64,000 nt of DNA from Halichondria panicea (GCF_963675165.1 NC_087377.1:7705122-7769121), one strand, 5' to 3'; positions 23,096-35,140 are shown, counted from the first letter of the stretch. Made by a program: numbers and translations. Notes: generated by a model from the sequence alone, not told the origin.

Positions 23096-24592
23096 TGCAC
23101 TGTTGCGACTTCAAACTTTTTTTTAGCAACAATCATGGTCATCATTTCCCACTCCTCCATAAAAGATTAAAGGGGGACAACCCCCTCCACACAAAAAACT
23201 CGAGTTGAAGGATGGATTATAAATTATATATATTATGAACAGATGCAACTGAGCAGTGCCAGAGCGATGGTTGATGTTAGTCATCAGGGCTTCATAGAAG
23301 GTGGGGCACAGCACAGGGGGGCGCTCGCCCCCCCTGGCAACTGTAAATTTTCACATTGAAAATATAGGCTATAACGCACTGTGTTACGGCCTGTGACACA
23401 CCAACCAAACAAGGAGCGCTGCCTTAATATTCATAACAACAATAGAGTTATTTAATTAAACTGCTATTCTTCGACTCTTTCTGTTCCATACGTCCACAAT
23501 TTCTTCTAACTAATTCACTATCTATAAGGGGGTACGTGATTCAAGATTGATTTTCATTTAAGTGATAAAGGCTTGTGTCGGCTCAGGCTATCATCATTAT
23601 GGATTTTATCTAGATTCAGCCAAGGCAATTGCTTTTTTATTACATTCTACAATACTATTTACAGTACTTAATATATGCACTAGATGCGATGTACGACAGT
23701 TTCTAACACAAAAATGTCCTTGGGCACATGCCCCCAGACGGCTGTGTGCGTTAGCAGACACGGATAATCACCCCCCCCCCCCATTTTTCTGAAATGTTGA
23801 TTTTGCCCCCCCTGTCAATTTTTTTTATGAAGGCCTGGTCATCATTGGATTTATAATGTAAACACTCCTTTTAATTCAAGTACATGCATGGTAAATAATG
23901 TCAGCACATCAAATTTATACGGCACTCACAAAGCAGGAACAAAAAAAAGCTAGCCTCTCCCAATTTTGACCATACCATGCAAGTATTTTCCTCTGCACTG
24001 CACAGAAACACAGCAATCTATGGAGGCAGGAGAACCCTAACAACCTGCAACACATAGCTGTCAACAAATTGCTTCTGCTTCAAAGTATGTGTTAGACAAC
24101 ATCGTAATATCGATATTGAAGAAAACAACACCTCTTATAATTTTCCAGAATGCTATAGTTCAAGCGGGCTTATTGCAAGGGGACAATCAACGATGCATCT
24201 CATACGGAACAGCTGCCTGATTGTTTTGAGCCAAACTGAACATTGTTGTGTATTTTAATAAGTGCACGTTTTATATGTATTTCCATGCATGTTCATTTTC
24301 ACATACGGCTCTTAATTAAGCTTAACAACATGCGGCGGTGACAGCTACTAAATACACAAATGGAGCAACTACAAACATTCCGGTAAGAACAAAAGAAAAG
24401 TTAACAAAACGAACATGTTGCTCTTGCAAATCCTTTACAAATAATTATTATAATTATTGTCCGTATTATGATTCTCCCGCGGTGCCTAGATTTCCTAACT
24501 GCAAAACCTCTAGGTGGCCAATACTGAGTAGGTAGAAATAATTATGCCCCCTATTATGCCCCAAATTCAGCCTATTATGCTTGTGGCCATTA

Positions 24593-25652
24593 TGTAGTCG
24601 GGCGTCGCCTCCCTCTGAAAGGAGGTCGGGAATCAAGCCTATCCACAGTGTTGTTCTGGCCTGTTACGCAATTAGCCTCGTTCCCAGGCCTTACTTTTTC
24701 TTACTGTTGTCACTGTTCATCCATAAACATAAGAAAGACATAGCGAGGCAGCAAAGAAAGAAATGGGCGTACAGTTAAGAAAAAGTAAGGCCTGGTTTGG
24801 GAAATCGCGTGATCCACAAGGATTTTTATGAACGTGGGCGATATGTAGCCCACAATCGTGACGTAAGGTATTCTCCCACGCATTCAGAGTAAGACTGTAC
24901 TGTACTGTACTGCACTGAGACAACCACCAAGCTGTGCTGCAAGTCAGCTCAGAGAACCAGCGTGGCCAGCTCTGGTGGCAGTAGCTACCTGCTATATGAT
25001 AATGATGACTAAGCTATTCTACTATAGCATGTAGAAAGACACAAGAAAAGGTAATAGTGATAGAATCTAAACACACAATCTAGACTAGTAGATCATCTAG
25101 CTAAGCCTAAGGTATAGCTAGCTCTATATAGTGCTTGCAAACTTCCAGTTCCAAGTCCATGTCCAGCTTGCTGCAGGCAAAGTTTTATTAGTCGTAGACC
25201 TCTGCGTGGGCAGTCCAACATCTCTAGCTCAGTATGCCCACGCTCATTTTCACCCTTCTACCACCCTTCTACCCTCACGCGACTTCCCGATACAGGCTCT
25301 CCTTTTTCCTAACTCTACGTCTATTTCTTTCTTTATTCCTCCAATTACTTTATTCCTCCAATTAATACCGTATTTTATCTCATTGAACGAATAATACAGT
25401 ATTTTATCTTATTGAACGATGTGATAAAGAACAGAAAAAGGAGAGCCTGTGTAGAGGCTAACGCAATAGCATCATGAATATTATTCATTCTAGCCAATAG
25501 CGATGATTAAAGTGGATGCTCAGTCAATCCAATGTGTGCAAAATTTACACGTGGTAAAATTACTGAAATACTGCAATCAGAACAAAACTGTACATAGGCT
25601 TGGTTCCCGTCCTCCTTCCGTGTAACGGTGAGGGCGGCGATGCCCGTCTAGC
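24593..25652. mobile_element. MITE (GTCGxGCGTCGCC ends), split by a nested element
   Basis: The left portion (24593-24672) starts TAGTCGGGCGTCGCC and includes AGGTCGGGAATCAAGCCTAT. The right portion (25461-25652) continues with CAATAGCATCATGAATATTA and ends with the inverted counterpart (TTCCCGTCCTCCTTCC...GGGCGGCGATGCCCG). A full-length relative at 37931-38277 has the two parts contiguous. The interruption is the nested element at 24673-25460. Confidence 0.8.
24673..25460. mobile_element. Nested foldback element, 788 bp, 7-bp target duplication
   Basis: It begins TAGCCTCGTTCCCAGGCC and ends AGCCTGTGTAGAGGCTA. It is flanked on both sides by ACGCAAT (24666-24672 and 25461-25467), and the uninterrupted relative at 37931-38277 has a single GTTACGCAATAG at that point. 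The target duplication is 7 bp, or 8 bp with one mismatch. Such lengths are typical of hAT-like transposons (general knowledge). Inner inverted pairs (CTTACTTTTTCTTA/TTAAGAAAAAGTAAG near 24688 and 24774) show composite structure. No transposase ORF is present. Confidence 0.8.
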
Positions 25653-26716
25653 CCATTATGTCCCACATTGAAGTCATAAATGCTATGTCATTGTGGTCAG
25701 TCAGCCCCCTGGGATTTAGATGGTGTCTACATAAGTCAGTTTTAGATACATTATCTTATACACTTTCCTCTAACAGACTGCTTGTTATAGATACTACTAC
25801 TTTCTACTCCAGTACAAAGAGGTACGATCTCACCATCTTGGGACTAGCACTCACAGGCCAAATAAAGCTAACTTATCTATGAGCTACACAAACAGCCTGT
25901 GCCAGAAATCCAGAGGAGAAGAAGACCTTTGTTGAGAAGCTTTTTGAATTCAATTTGTCGATTCAGCAGTAAAATTATGAATGCGTACAGAATGGAGGGC
26001 GTCACAACGTAAGAATCTTTTTTGTAATCATAGGCGAGCATGCGAGGACTTCAGAGAACAAGACAGCGCAAAAAGGAATTCTGTTTCAGGGGTAACCCAT
26101 ACTTTGTTGTGAGGCAGCAAAGAAGGCTGCGGAAGGGTGACAGGTCAAGAGTGAAAAGCACCATGCCTCCGTCGCTTAGGCGGGAATATATGCTGCAGGA
26201 CACCTGTTTGAATCAAATTCTAAGTAAAGTTTTTAAAAAGTGGACTGGTTTTAGCTATGACAAGAACTGAAAAGTCGCTAAGCCATTGCGACCTGCTTCC
26301 TCTCACTGATTCAAAACAATTTGTATGTGCCTGCAGTGGCAGTCTGTTAATTGTTTTGTGCTTGACATTAATTTTTACTGGGGTGCTGATGCCTCTGGTA
26401 TACGACAGGAAGAACATTAGTGAAAAAGTGGGAAATGATAGTTGCACGTATGTAATCTAATGACACACAGTTCACCCCAAAAGCTAACCACAGTCACGTG
26501 ACCCCCCAACCTCTAATCCAACAGGGTACGTGAGACCTGGTAGTACCAAAATATACCATGATTCGGATATGACACACTAGTTCCTGCGTACTCTTGAGAC
26601 CATGGCTAATTCTTATTCTTAAAGCAATGGGAAGTTCTGCAGGACACCGCGCGACCTTCAGGGCCAGCATATATCTCAGATCTACGGTTCTTTTCGGATT
26701 ACAAAAAAGTCATTAC

Positions 26717-26957
26717 TACCGTATAGCACGACATTTTTGGGGCACTTATATTTCGTGGAATGGCCTCTAAAAGCATTTCGTTGCACAATGTTCGTGGAAT
26801 GACTGCTTAACGGAAGCCACCCCTTTAATCTTTGCACATTATAGCAGATAATTCTAATTAAAGAACAATTTTCGTAGAGATAATTTTTGTGCAGGATTGC
26901 TAACCCATGAAATCAGCAAAAATTTAAGCCCCTCGGAAATTGCGCGCTATACGGTAC
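26717..26957. mobile_element. MITE, TACCGTATAGC family, copy 2
   Basis: Ends are TACCGTATAGCACGACATTT and ATTGCGCGCTATACGGTA, with interior blocks TTATATTTCGTGGAATGGCC and TGCACAATGTTCGTGGAATG shared with the copy at 1387-1610. It is more diverged at the left end than copy 1. Confidence 0.8.
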
Positions 26958-27309
26958 CTGAGAGTTTGACACCCTTTCGGTCACTTATTAACAACGTAAG
27001 CTGTCAATATATCAACAGGTATACCTTGTACAAAAGGATGCCTAAGAACTGTACCAATACATACCACATGATGCTTTTAGCTGGCTTAAACTTAGCTACA
27101 AAACATTCATGCCTAGATAAATGATCACAGAACACTTCAAACCTCTAAATTGACGATGGTAGCACAGGCACTCTTCGATATTCTCTTCTAGACTGACATT
27201 GATATAGACCTATAAATGGGAGAAATACGTAGCTCTTATTGCGATATAGAATGCATAATTATAATTATATGCACAATAATTATTGAACGAACATTTTTAG
27301 ATGAAAATT

Positions 27310-27530
27310 AGTTGTTATGCCTCGGTGCGCATGCACAAGCGAGGCATACGGTAGTGTGTTTTTGTGTGTGCGTGTAGACTGTTTCAGGATCAATGAAGTG
27401 CAAGTAAGAGTCTCTATAGGCTTTTAGTCATGTTTTATTGGCTTGGTATTTGTGGATTTGCAAAATAAAGCTTTGTTCCTGACTTACTTGGAATGCCATT
27501 GCAGCCTTTTCAGAAGAGCACGTAGCTAAA
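27310..27530. repeat. Copy of the GCCTCGxxxxCGAGGCATACGG repeat
   Basis: Starts GCCTCGGTGCGCATGCACAAGCGAGGCATACGG, contains a GT-rich run, then TCTCTATAGGCTTTTAGTCA and GGATTTGCAAAATAAAGCTT. The layout matches 2338-2580 and 3470-3700. An inverted copy is at about 27780-28010. Confidence 0.65.
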
Positions 27531-27663
27531 CTCTACATGTCTCTATACATACATGTTCAAATTTGTGTCCCACTTCCCGTACTTCCCCTGCAAGGGCGGC
27601 TTTGCCCCCATCATTTTAAACCTCCTCTCAAAATTCCTGGCAGAACCCTGCTCACATGCCATA

Positions 27664-27754
27664 ATTGGTAGCTGCAAGAGTGAGAAGAGAGCTGTAAGGT
27701 TGCAGCCATTTTGGCATCATTTGCAGCTCTCTTCTCACTCTTGCAGCTACCAAT
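27664..27754. repeat. Perfect 31-bp inverted repeat hairpin
   Basis: 27664-27694 (starts ATTGGTAGCTGCAAGAGTGA) and 27724-27754 are exact reverse complements around a 29-bp loop. The size suits a small-RNA precursor, but the same arms are the ends of the MITE-like element at 22700-23095, so a transposon end-to-end junction is the simpler reading. Confidence 0.75.
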
Positions 27755-28139
27755 AGCTAGTGTTCTAGTGTAGAGCTAACTACAAGTAGAGTAGCAACAC
27801 TCCATGGACAAGTTTTTATACGCATTCTTATGAAAAGGCTGCAATGGCATTCCAAGTAAGCAAAACTAGGCGTAACTCGAGAACGAAGCATTATTTTGAA
27901 AACCCACAAATTAAAATCCAAGAAAACATGACTAGAAGCCTATAGAAACTCTTACTTGAACGTCATTGATCCTTGAGCAGCTGTAGCAGTCTACACACAG
28001 ACAGACAGACACTGTTTGCACATGCACACCGAAAACAACAGGCAGCAATTTCAAGATCACTTCTAGGGGAGCTAGTCTGTTAGAGTGTGAAGGAAGTCAA
28101 AGATGCAGGCGCCTTTTCAGGGTGGTGTCATACAGGGGG

Positions 28140-28520
28140 AGGGGGAATAATTATTATACCAACGAATGGGTTTTTTTTATATAACCGCAAGGCCTTAGAA
28201 CGTTCAGATAAGATAAGCCCACATGATAATTTGTGACCTTTTGACATTGGCTCTGATATAATTACACTATAATTATGCATCTATTGGTGTGTTGCTCCCC
28301 CCGGGAGGGGTCGGGCCAACATGGGGGATTTGACTATACCTCAGGTCCAATTCCCCCTGGTGGGGGATAATTATTTGTTCAAATCCCCCTATTCCCCTCA
28401 GCCAACACGGTGTTTTGAGCCCCAAGCAGTTGCACGCTTAAAAAAAAGTAAGTATTTACTACGCAAGGCCAGGTAAAAATGGGGCCAACATTTCTAGTAT
28501 CTGGGGGGGGGGCAACACAT
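28140..28520. other. Homopolymer and CCCC/GGGG-rich stretch
   Basis: Contains repeated near-palindromes such as CTCCCCCCGGGAGGGG and TTCCCCCTGGTGGGGGA, plus a G9 run near 28502. No gene was recognised. It may be a degenerate element. Confidence 0.4.
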
Positions 28521-29689
28521 GATAGGTCATTATTAAATCAGCAAAATAAGTACGTATAGTGGAACTTCAAATTATTCCCTCTAAAATTAATGGTCACGCG
28601 TCATTCCATAATTATATCTATAGGCATCAAAGAATGAGCATCCATTGACAAACCTGGGAAGAAAGGTTCAAGGTCTTCCTCTTCATCTTTGGAACTGATC
28701 CATTAATCGTTGATTTCAGAAGCGCGTCCTAGATCCTGGAGCCAGCCTTTGTTATATTGCCCTGAGGTGCCCTCTTATCATCCAGTCTTAATCTCTATGA
28801 TCGCACTGTGTACGTGTCTGAACAGACAAAGACAACATTTTTCACTTCTCCACGAGGTCACTGCATCTACTGCGCATGTGCAATAGACTCGCAAGCCACT
28901 CCCTTTTCTCTGATTGGACGGGGGCGGGAGAAAAGCTTCCATTCCAATAATGATAAAACGGGAACTGACTTCTAGTACACGATAGTACACAAATCGAATA
29001 TAAATGTCACGAAAGTGAACGAGAATATCCATTTGTCAGAATCTGACAAATGACTGACGCATGCGCAGACAACTAGTACCAGGCCCAGTTGTTCGCCTAA
29101 CCGTTATAAAAGCGAAAACTCGGCCTGGGATCGAGGCTACAGCCCTCCCTAAAGAATCAAGCCAAGGAAGAAGTGTACAGTACAGTGTGCAGCTTTTTCT
29201 TTGAGGAGAACGAACAAGCAAGCACGGCATCCGGTTTCTTAGATTAGAAGTGCAGACTCTGCAACTAACAAACGTTGTAAATGGCTCCAAGCAGGATTTG
29301 TCTGTAAGTCAACAAAGAACATGAAAGGTAGACTCGTACTCGCGGGCTGTCACTTTTATACGGCGAAAGGTACTCTGGTCAAATTCAGTGCAGTAACGCA
29401 AGTGGTGTAGCCTCTTTCGGGACCCTTCCTTTTTCTTGTTTTTGTCACAGGGTATAGGATTATAATAAGGGGAAGAATTGGAGGGAAAGAACGAACTGTT
29501 AAAGAAAAAGCAAAACCAACCTCGCTATAATGTCGCATGACGGAAGGCAAGTGGTAGACAAGTGAAAATAAACATGGGTAGTCAATCGCTGGGCGGAGCC
29601 TGGCAGGGCCAACAAATCCACAGCAGCCGACACATTACAGACTTTCACCTATTAAAAAGCTGCAGCATGATAATTGTAATTACCAGAAG

Positions 29690-30090
29690 CAAGCCATAAT
29701 TCCTCATGGCAGTGCATGTTTTACTTGAGTCTCTTCAGCAAATCCCCAATATAATTTGAGATTCTTCGTGGATGCATGGTTCCTTTTATATCACAGCGAT
29801 TCTCAGGGCAGATCTACAAACACATGCAGCTTCCCAAGAATTGGTGAGTATTTATCACCTCAACTGCATGTAACTCCCTAATGTCCACATGTGTTTTGTT
29901 GATGTCATATCAATTATAGGCCTGCCAATATATAGCAACTCCTTGGAAATGTACTGTTACTGCTATAATTATCTCAATCAATCATCGATCCCCTCCAGTC
30001 CTCTCATGACGACACCGCCCATTCATGAGGCGATTGTGCCCCTGCACGGCTCATCCCTATTGTCAAGGATAATTTATCGCCAAGTCACAA
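29690..30090. repeat. Dispersed repeat shared with 42.5-42.83 kb
   Basis: Blocks AGCTTCCCAAGAATTGGTG, ACTCCTTGGAAATGTACTGT, CCCCTCCAGTCCTCTCATGA and GAGGCGATTGTGCCCCTGC recur, in order and orientation, at 42547-42790. The ORFs across both copies differ in frame and have no recognised domain. Confidence 0.65.
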
Positions 30091-30099
30091 ATTTACTGT

Positions 30100-31180
30100 A
30101 GTAATGTGCATAGTGTTTACTTTTAGTTGTGTTAATTAACTCATTTCCTGTGGTTAACTTTACTTCCTGTATTGTACTTTTCTGTTATTGTGGTTTCTGT
30201 TCGTTAGTAGGTTCTTTCTGTATAGTTGTTCTTTGTTCCCTTTGTGCCTAGCTATAGGGGCCCGCTCCAGGCGGCTCTTTGTGTATGGGAGCCTCTGCTC
30301 CACTGCCTTTTGTCTTGTACATACTTATACCTTTGTTCTTGTGCATTTTATCAGTTGTTGAATACGATTTCACTAAACTCAAATGTCTGCATGAACCTGC
30401 GACATAACATTTACGCAATATGATAGGCACTCGCATAAGTACTATAGGATTAGTTTGTATCACTCATACATTTCTATAGCACTATGGTGTGATCGCCTGA
30501 AGAGTATTTTGAACTAAATGAGAATGATAATTAGAACCAATTTGTCAACACTAAGACCAAGTGGGCCTCCTATCTTTCTCGGGATATTTAGAGTGTCCGC
30601 TATAATTGGAGCAGATATTGGTATTGAGCAATAGCCAGATTTATGGACTGCAGTGTATAATATCATAATAATTTTTTCTTAGCTTAATAGTTAATTATCT
30701 ACAGTCTTTCTACCACCTCTCTGCAAAATCTGATGCCCTGAATCCAACGCGTTCCACCGAAGCGCTTTGTCTAAGCAGCCACGTACCATTACCCAATTTA
30801 GCAATCTTTAAGTGGCCGTTTCTCAATACCGCTATTTCAAAACTTTGAGTTTCTAACCAGCATAACTCATGCAGGCATGAAAAGAGATATGTGCCAACTA
30901 AGCATATCAATGCATAGGCAATTCTTTGCTCTGTCATCTGGTATTTAAATCACAAAAATTGTAGCCTGCTCTAATATGGCCTGTCACAATTATTAGAACA
31001 GTGAACATTTCCCAGAAAATTGTTTGGAAGTGTTCAATAAATTAGAGAAAGAACAATGAAAAAATAAAATTGTATATTACATATAGTGGCTATCTGTCCG
31101 GTAAACGACTTGTCAAGGTCTATTGCTTAAATCATTCAAACACAAATGAGCAAAAAATATTAACGCAATGTGTGTGTACT
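30100..31180. other. Intergenic, no gene seen
   Basis: AT-rich DNA downstream of the death-domain gene and between repeats. Short ORFs on both strands show nothing recognisable. Confidence 0.4.
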
Positions 31181-31189
31181 GTGTAGTCC

Positions 31190-32282
31190 TCACAATTCCT
31201 CATGAACATATTCTTGTGAATACTGGCTCTCTATATCAGATGCTAAAACAGCTAAACCTGATTCTTTCAAAGCCCAAACAAACGTTTCCCAGGTAACTGG
31301 TGTTTTTCCAGAGCCCTTTAGCCACACTTTTATTATTTGAACCACAATATCCTTAACTTGATACTGATTGCTTTTTTTAATGTTGTCCACCTTATTTGCA
31401 TTACCAAGAAGGAGCACTCCAAACTTTTCATAATCAGTTCCTATTTCATTTGTGATGTCAATTGTGTCTTTCCTGAGTTTGAAGCTTAAAAGGTCAGTCA
31501 TTCTCGGGCGGTCATCTACAACAATATTATTGTTAGTCAAGTTTTACTATATACAAAGGCACATAATTATACAAACCTTTCTTTATAACAGTGCCTTTAA
31601 GTATGGGTTGATTTTTTTGTTTTGATATCTTCTTAGATGATGGGGAATGCTCAGGTACCACACCTACAGATAATTATTATACACATAGTACAATGAATTC
31701 AGTAATTTACGCTTTCTGTTGTATGCTCTGTTCAAAACACGGTAATCTTCATCAGATGGTTCATCAACCAGATAACCATGAGAATAGTCACGTTGATGAA
31801 CACCATTAATTATTCTCCTTTCCTCTGACGTGAGTTTTGCATACTCAGGGCTTCTTTTGTCTTGATATTCTGGCTTCAACCACTTTATGTCGAACCTGCA
31901 TGCATGAGTGCAAAATAATAGTTATGTTGTATAACAATTCAAATGCGGACTATAAGCGAAGACCTATGTCCCCCTAAGAGGAAATCATCTAAATACTGGC
32001 TTTGTATTATTATTACAGCCAGTACGTTGTAATTAGGATTGGCAGAGGGTTAATGTTTTATCTCTGCAGGGAAAGGCCAAATCTGGCACAGCTATTTTCT
32101 TGAGCCTTTATTGTGTATTTATGTATAATGTGTTCTATGATAGTTTAAAAACGTTCACATGCAGAAAAGTTGTAGGGAACTCCCAAGCCCAAAAGTGAAT
32201 TATCTAAACTTTGTCTTTTGGTGGTTTTTCTTGCTTACCAACCAATCTGATAAGATACATCACGTCGTGGTTTGTCTAGCAT
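31190..32282 (-). CDS. Death-domain protein, 213 residues, 4 exons
   Basis: Minus-strand exons 32282-32239 (ATG, ends phase 2), 31895-31711 (ends phase 1), 31663-31577 (phase 1 to 1) and 31515-31190 (to stop) join in frame to 642 nt. All junctions have GT/AG; the donors include GTAAGC and GTAAAT. The last exon, about residues 106-213, reads as a death-fold domain: ...DYEKFGVLLLGNANKVDNIK, then VVQIIKVWLKGSGKTPVTW and ETFVWALKESGLAVLA. This is the classic WL..tg....TW..L..aL...g pattern, a homotypic adaptor module of apoptotic and innate-immune signalling. The N-terminal part (GWFDIKWLKPEYQDKRSPEY, EERRIINGVHQRDYSHGYLV) is unrecognised, followed by a basic Lys/Arg/Ser linker. There is no signal peptide or membrane segment, so a cytosolic or nuclear protein is expected. 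Upstream non-coding exons are possible. Confidence 0.8.
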
Positions 32283-32368
32283 TGGTAAGTTACACTTATT
32301 GTGAATGATTTCACTTTTTGTTGTTGCTGCTTCTACATAATAATTATTACCCCCGTGCGCAGCAGGGG

Positions 32369-32436
32369 TAGTGGGACTGCTTTAACTGCTAATGAGACAG
32401 TATACTGTCTCATTAGCAGTTAAAGCAGTCCCACTA
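32369..32436. repeat. Perfect 68-bp palindrome without spacer
   Basis: 32369-32402 and 32403-32436 are exact reverse complements (arm starts TAGTGGGACTGCTTTAACTG). It lies about 90 bp upstream of the death-domain gene's ATG, on the 5' side of that minus-strand gene. Confidence 0.95.
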
Positions 32437-32466
32437 TAGTTGAAAATAATAGGCTGCATGGTTATA

Positions 32467-32648
32467 CAGTGGAACCCCTCTATAACGGACACCTTTGGGG
32501 AACAATGTTTTGGCCTTTATACAGTGGCCTTTGTTGAGAGGTTGTTTTGTACACAAAGTGTTCATTTGGGACCTATATACATGGGTGTCTGGCCGTTATA
32601 TAGCAACCGGCATTTATTCGTAGGTGGTTGTTAACAGAGGTTCCACTG
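32467..32648. mobile_element. MITE with CAGTGGAACC ends, TA target site
   Basis: Left end CAGTGGAACCCCTCTATAAC, right end AACAGAGGTTCCACTG, flanked by TA on both sides. These ends resemble those of pogo/Tigger-type elements (general knowledge). No transposase is present. Confidence 0.75.
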
Positions 32649-33171
32649 TAGTTTATAGATTCACGATCATTCTCCATAATGATAATGTCATTTACGGTAA
32701 ACAGTTATCGTATCCGTTTTTCTGCTGTGCAATCAGAGATGGTGCAATGAAGCTCAACGCACGGGGTGCATGCTCTATGAGCATCTTGTTATGTGATTTA
32801 ATTGTTCAAGCAGCAGTGGCTAGTATAGTACTGGAGAAATCACAGGTAGATGCCAGCAATTAATGCTAATCTACCCGCTACTCTACCAAACAACATACTA
32901 TATACCTTTATCTCCAAAAAAACATGGTTTAAACTCGGGCAAACGTATGTGTCTTGCCTACTTGTTTGATGAATATAATCTGTCATTTTTTTTTTATCAA
33001 CTCAAACATTTTCAACAACATAATTGGTTATAAATATTAATTCATAATACGGCTCATGTCCTGTCTTTAAATCTTGAACTTCCACCGGATTCATTGGAAT
33101 TTGCTCTTAAAGTCCCACGAATCTAGCTTACTTCTGTACATTTCCAAAATTGTGAAACATTTTTAGGGGGA

Positions 33172-33475
33172 TCAGGTTATACCAGGGGAAGCACCAACAC
33201 GTGTGGAAACAAGAAAGCAGGAGAGAGCAGTATGTCAATCTGTCATAAACAGTCTAGATTAGCGTTTAGGCAATCATAATAAAAGACATGGTCCACTTAT
33301 ACATAATTACATTACGTGGAAAACATTACACGGTGTATGTACGTCATAAACAATTATGTTTGCATTATTTAATTGGCTTTTGTGCATGTTCATGTTGTTG
33401 TGATGGATTAAAGTACGACACTCTCTCGCTTTCTTGTTTCCACGTATATTGGTGCTTCCCCCCGGCAAATCCTAG
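33172..33475. mobile_element. Inverted-repeat element around GGGGAAGCACCAA
   Basis: 33185-33227 (GGGGAAGCACCAACACGTGT, GGAAACAAGAAAGC) is the approximate inverse of 33421-33462 (GCTTTCTTGTTTCCACGTAT, TTGGTGCTTCCCC). The ORF in between (33288-33542) has no recognisable domain. Confidence 0.65.
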
Positions 33476-33510
33476 GAATTTTCACATTGCAAATGTGTTT
33501 TTGGAAAGTA

Positions 33511-34140
33511 ATAGTATGGCTAAGAGTGCAATATGGGATTAATAGCACGAGTAACAAGCAATGGCAAGGATACTAATTGCACGAGGCGTAGCCGTGTGCT
33601 ATTAACCTTGCCAGTGCTTGTTATGAGTGCTATTATAATCCTTTATTGCATGAGTAAACGGATATGATAAAGTTCTCTGCAGATATTTTTTAGCCGCGGC
33701 CGTTATTCGAAAACAACCCGTTGTCATTGACAGTGTGCAATTACTCGATAGATAATTGCACGCTGTCAATGACGATGTGCAATTATACTGGACCGTATGT
33801 GATACGGGCTGTACACTCTCCAGTCACTATTAGCAGCACATATGATTAATAGTATGGCTAAGAGTGCAATAATTATGGGATGAATAGCACGAGTAACAAG
33901 CAAGCAAGGATACTAATTGCACGAGACGTAGCCGTGTGCTATTAACCTTGCCAGTGCTAATTGTTATGAGTGCTATTAATCCCTTATTGCACGAGTAGCC
34001 ATACTATTGATTGTTAATCGTTTGTGATGCAGTTTTAAGGACATGTTTAGCTGCAGTTTCAGTAAAAAATTAGCCTCGGCCGTTATTCGAACGTGTGGTC
34101 GTCAAGGCAGTAATTGCATGTCGTGACGACGTGCAATTAC
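33511..34140. repeat. Tandem pair of foldback units (~340 bp each)
   Basis: Unit 1 starts near 33511 and unit 2 near 33850. Both begin with TAGTATGGCTAAGAGTGCAA, then AATAGCACGAGTAACAAGCA, GTAGCCGTGTGCTATTAACC and a GCCGTTATTCGAA block. Within each unit the first about 40 bp are mirrored (for example AGTGCTATTAATCCCTTATT...AGCCATACTATT at 33967-34013), so each unit is itself an inverted-repeat element. Confidence 0.75.
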
Positions 34141-34664
34141 TGACACGCGATTAACCACTGTACGAATCACTGAATAATATGACAACATGCGATTATGCTG
34201 TTAATTATAATAACAGGATAATTATAGTCACACGTACCTAGGCCTGTGCCAAATATTCAAATTGTTTCACCTAATTATTTATTCGCACTTGATATTCAAA
34301 TTATTCAGCATACACAGCAGCGAAATTATATAGCACCAAAAAATCATTACTTTTTAATTTCAGCAGCAAATAACAAACTTTAGCACAAAATAATTATGTG
34401 GTTTCAACATTATTTTATTGGACAACAATCATAAAATCATAAAAATTAGGTTTACTGCCATGTAAATGTGGCCGTGTTCTGAGCTACTGCGCATGTGCAA
34501 CTCAATAAATATCATTAAACTATTTTCACAGTTGAAATTATTCCGGAATATTTGGCACAGGCCTACGTGACGTACCAGAGTTCTTGTCATAATTATGCTG
34601 TAAGCTCTATATTTAAGAGAACACTCTGGCACTCCAATTAAAATGCAACACCTAAAAGAAAATA

Positions 34665-35067
34665 CAGTAGACTCTCGTTAATCCGGCTCTCTCAAGTACG
34701 GTAACCTCGATAAATTATACTGGTTATTCCACGTATTGCTAGCTTGATCATTACTGCACAAAACTCGCCCTTAAATGCGACCACTTGCTATTCAGTTCTA
34801 GTTGGGCATGGCCCCACCCTGGACGCGAACGTAGGCATCCAGGGTGGGGCCACACCCAACTAATTCAGTTCTGGCTTCCTCAAACTAGATTTTTGATGTT
34901 ATTTTACACATCATAGTTACGGCTCTGGTTACGGCCAGGTAATGATGTTTTGGGTGTGGTTTGGCAGGTACAAGGATTACACAGAGCATAATAATTCATT
35001 ATCCTCGAGTCAGAACTGTAAAATTAGTCATTAGATTTGAGGCAGAAATGCAGACGAGAGTCTACTG
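34665..35067. mobile_element. pogo/Tigger-like MITE, copy 1
   Basis: Left end CAGTAGACTCTCGTTAATCC and right end ACGAGAGTCTACTG are inverted and flanked by TA. A sister copy is at 44064-44471. It sits 74 bp beyond the last readable exon of the minus-strand metalloprotease gene. Confidence 0.85.
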
Positions 35068-35140
35068 TACCATTATAATTATGAACATTTGCTTTTCCAG
35101 CTGAGTTGTTTAGAGATAAAACAAGATTTGATGCTCTTAC

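Noticed and set aside
26040-26460. Basic ORF (MRGLQRTRQRKKEF) followed by an ORF with a hydrophobic segment
   Set aside because: Looks at first like a small membrane protein, but the two are in different frames, no splice junction joins them and no family is recognised.
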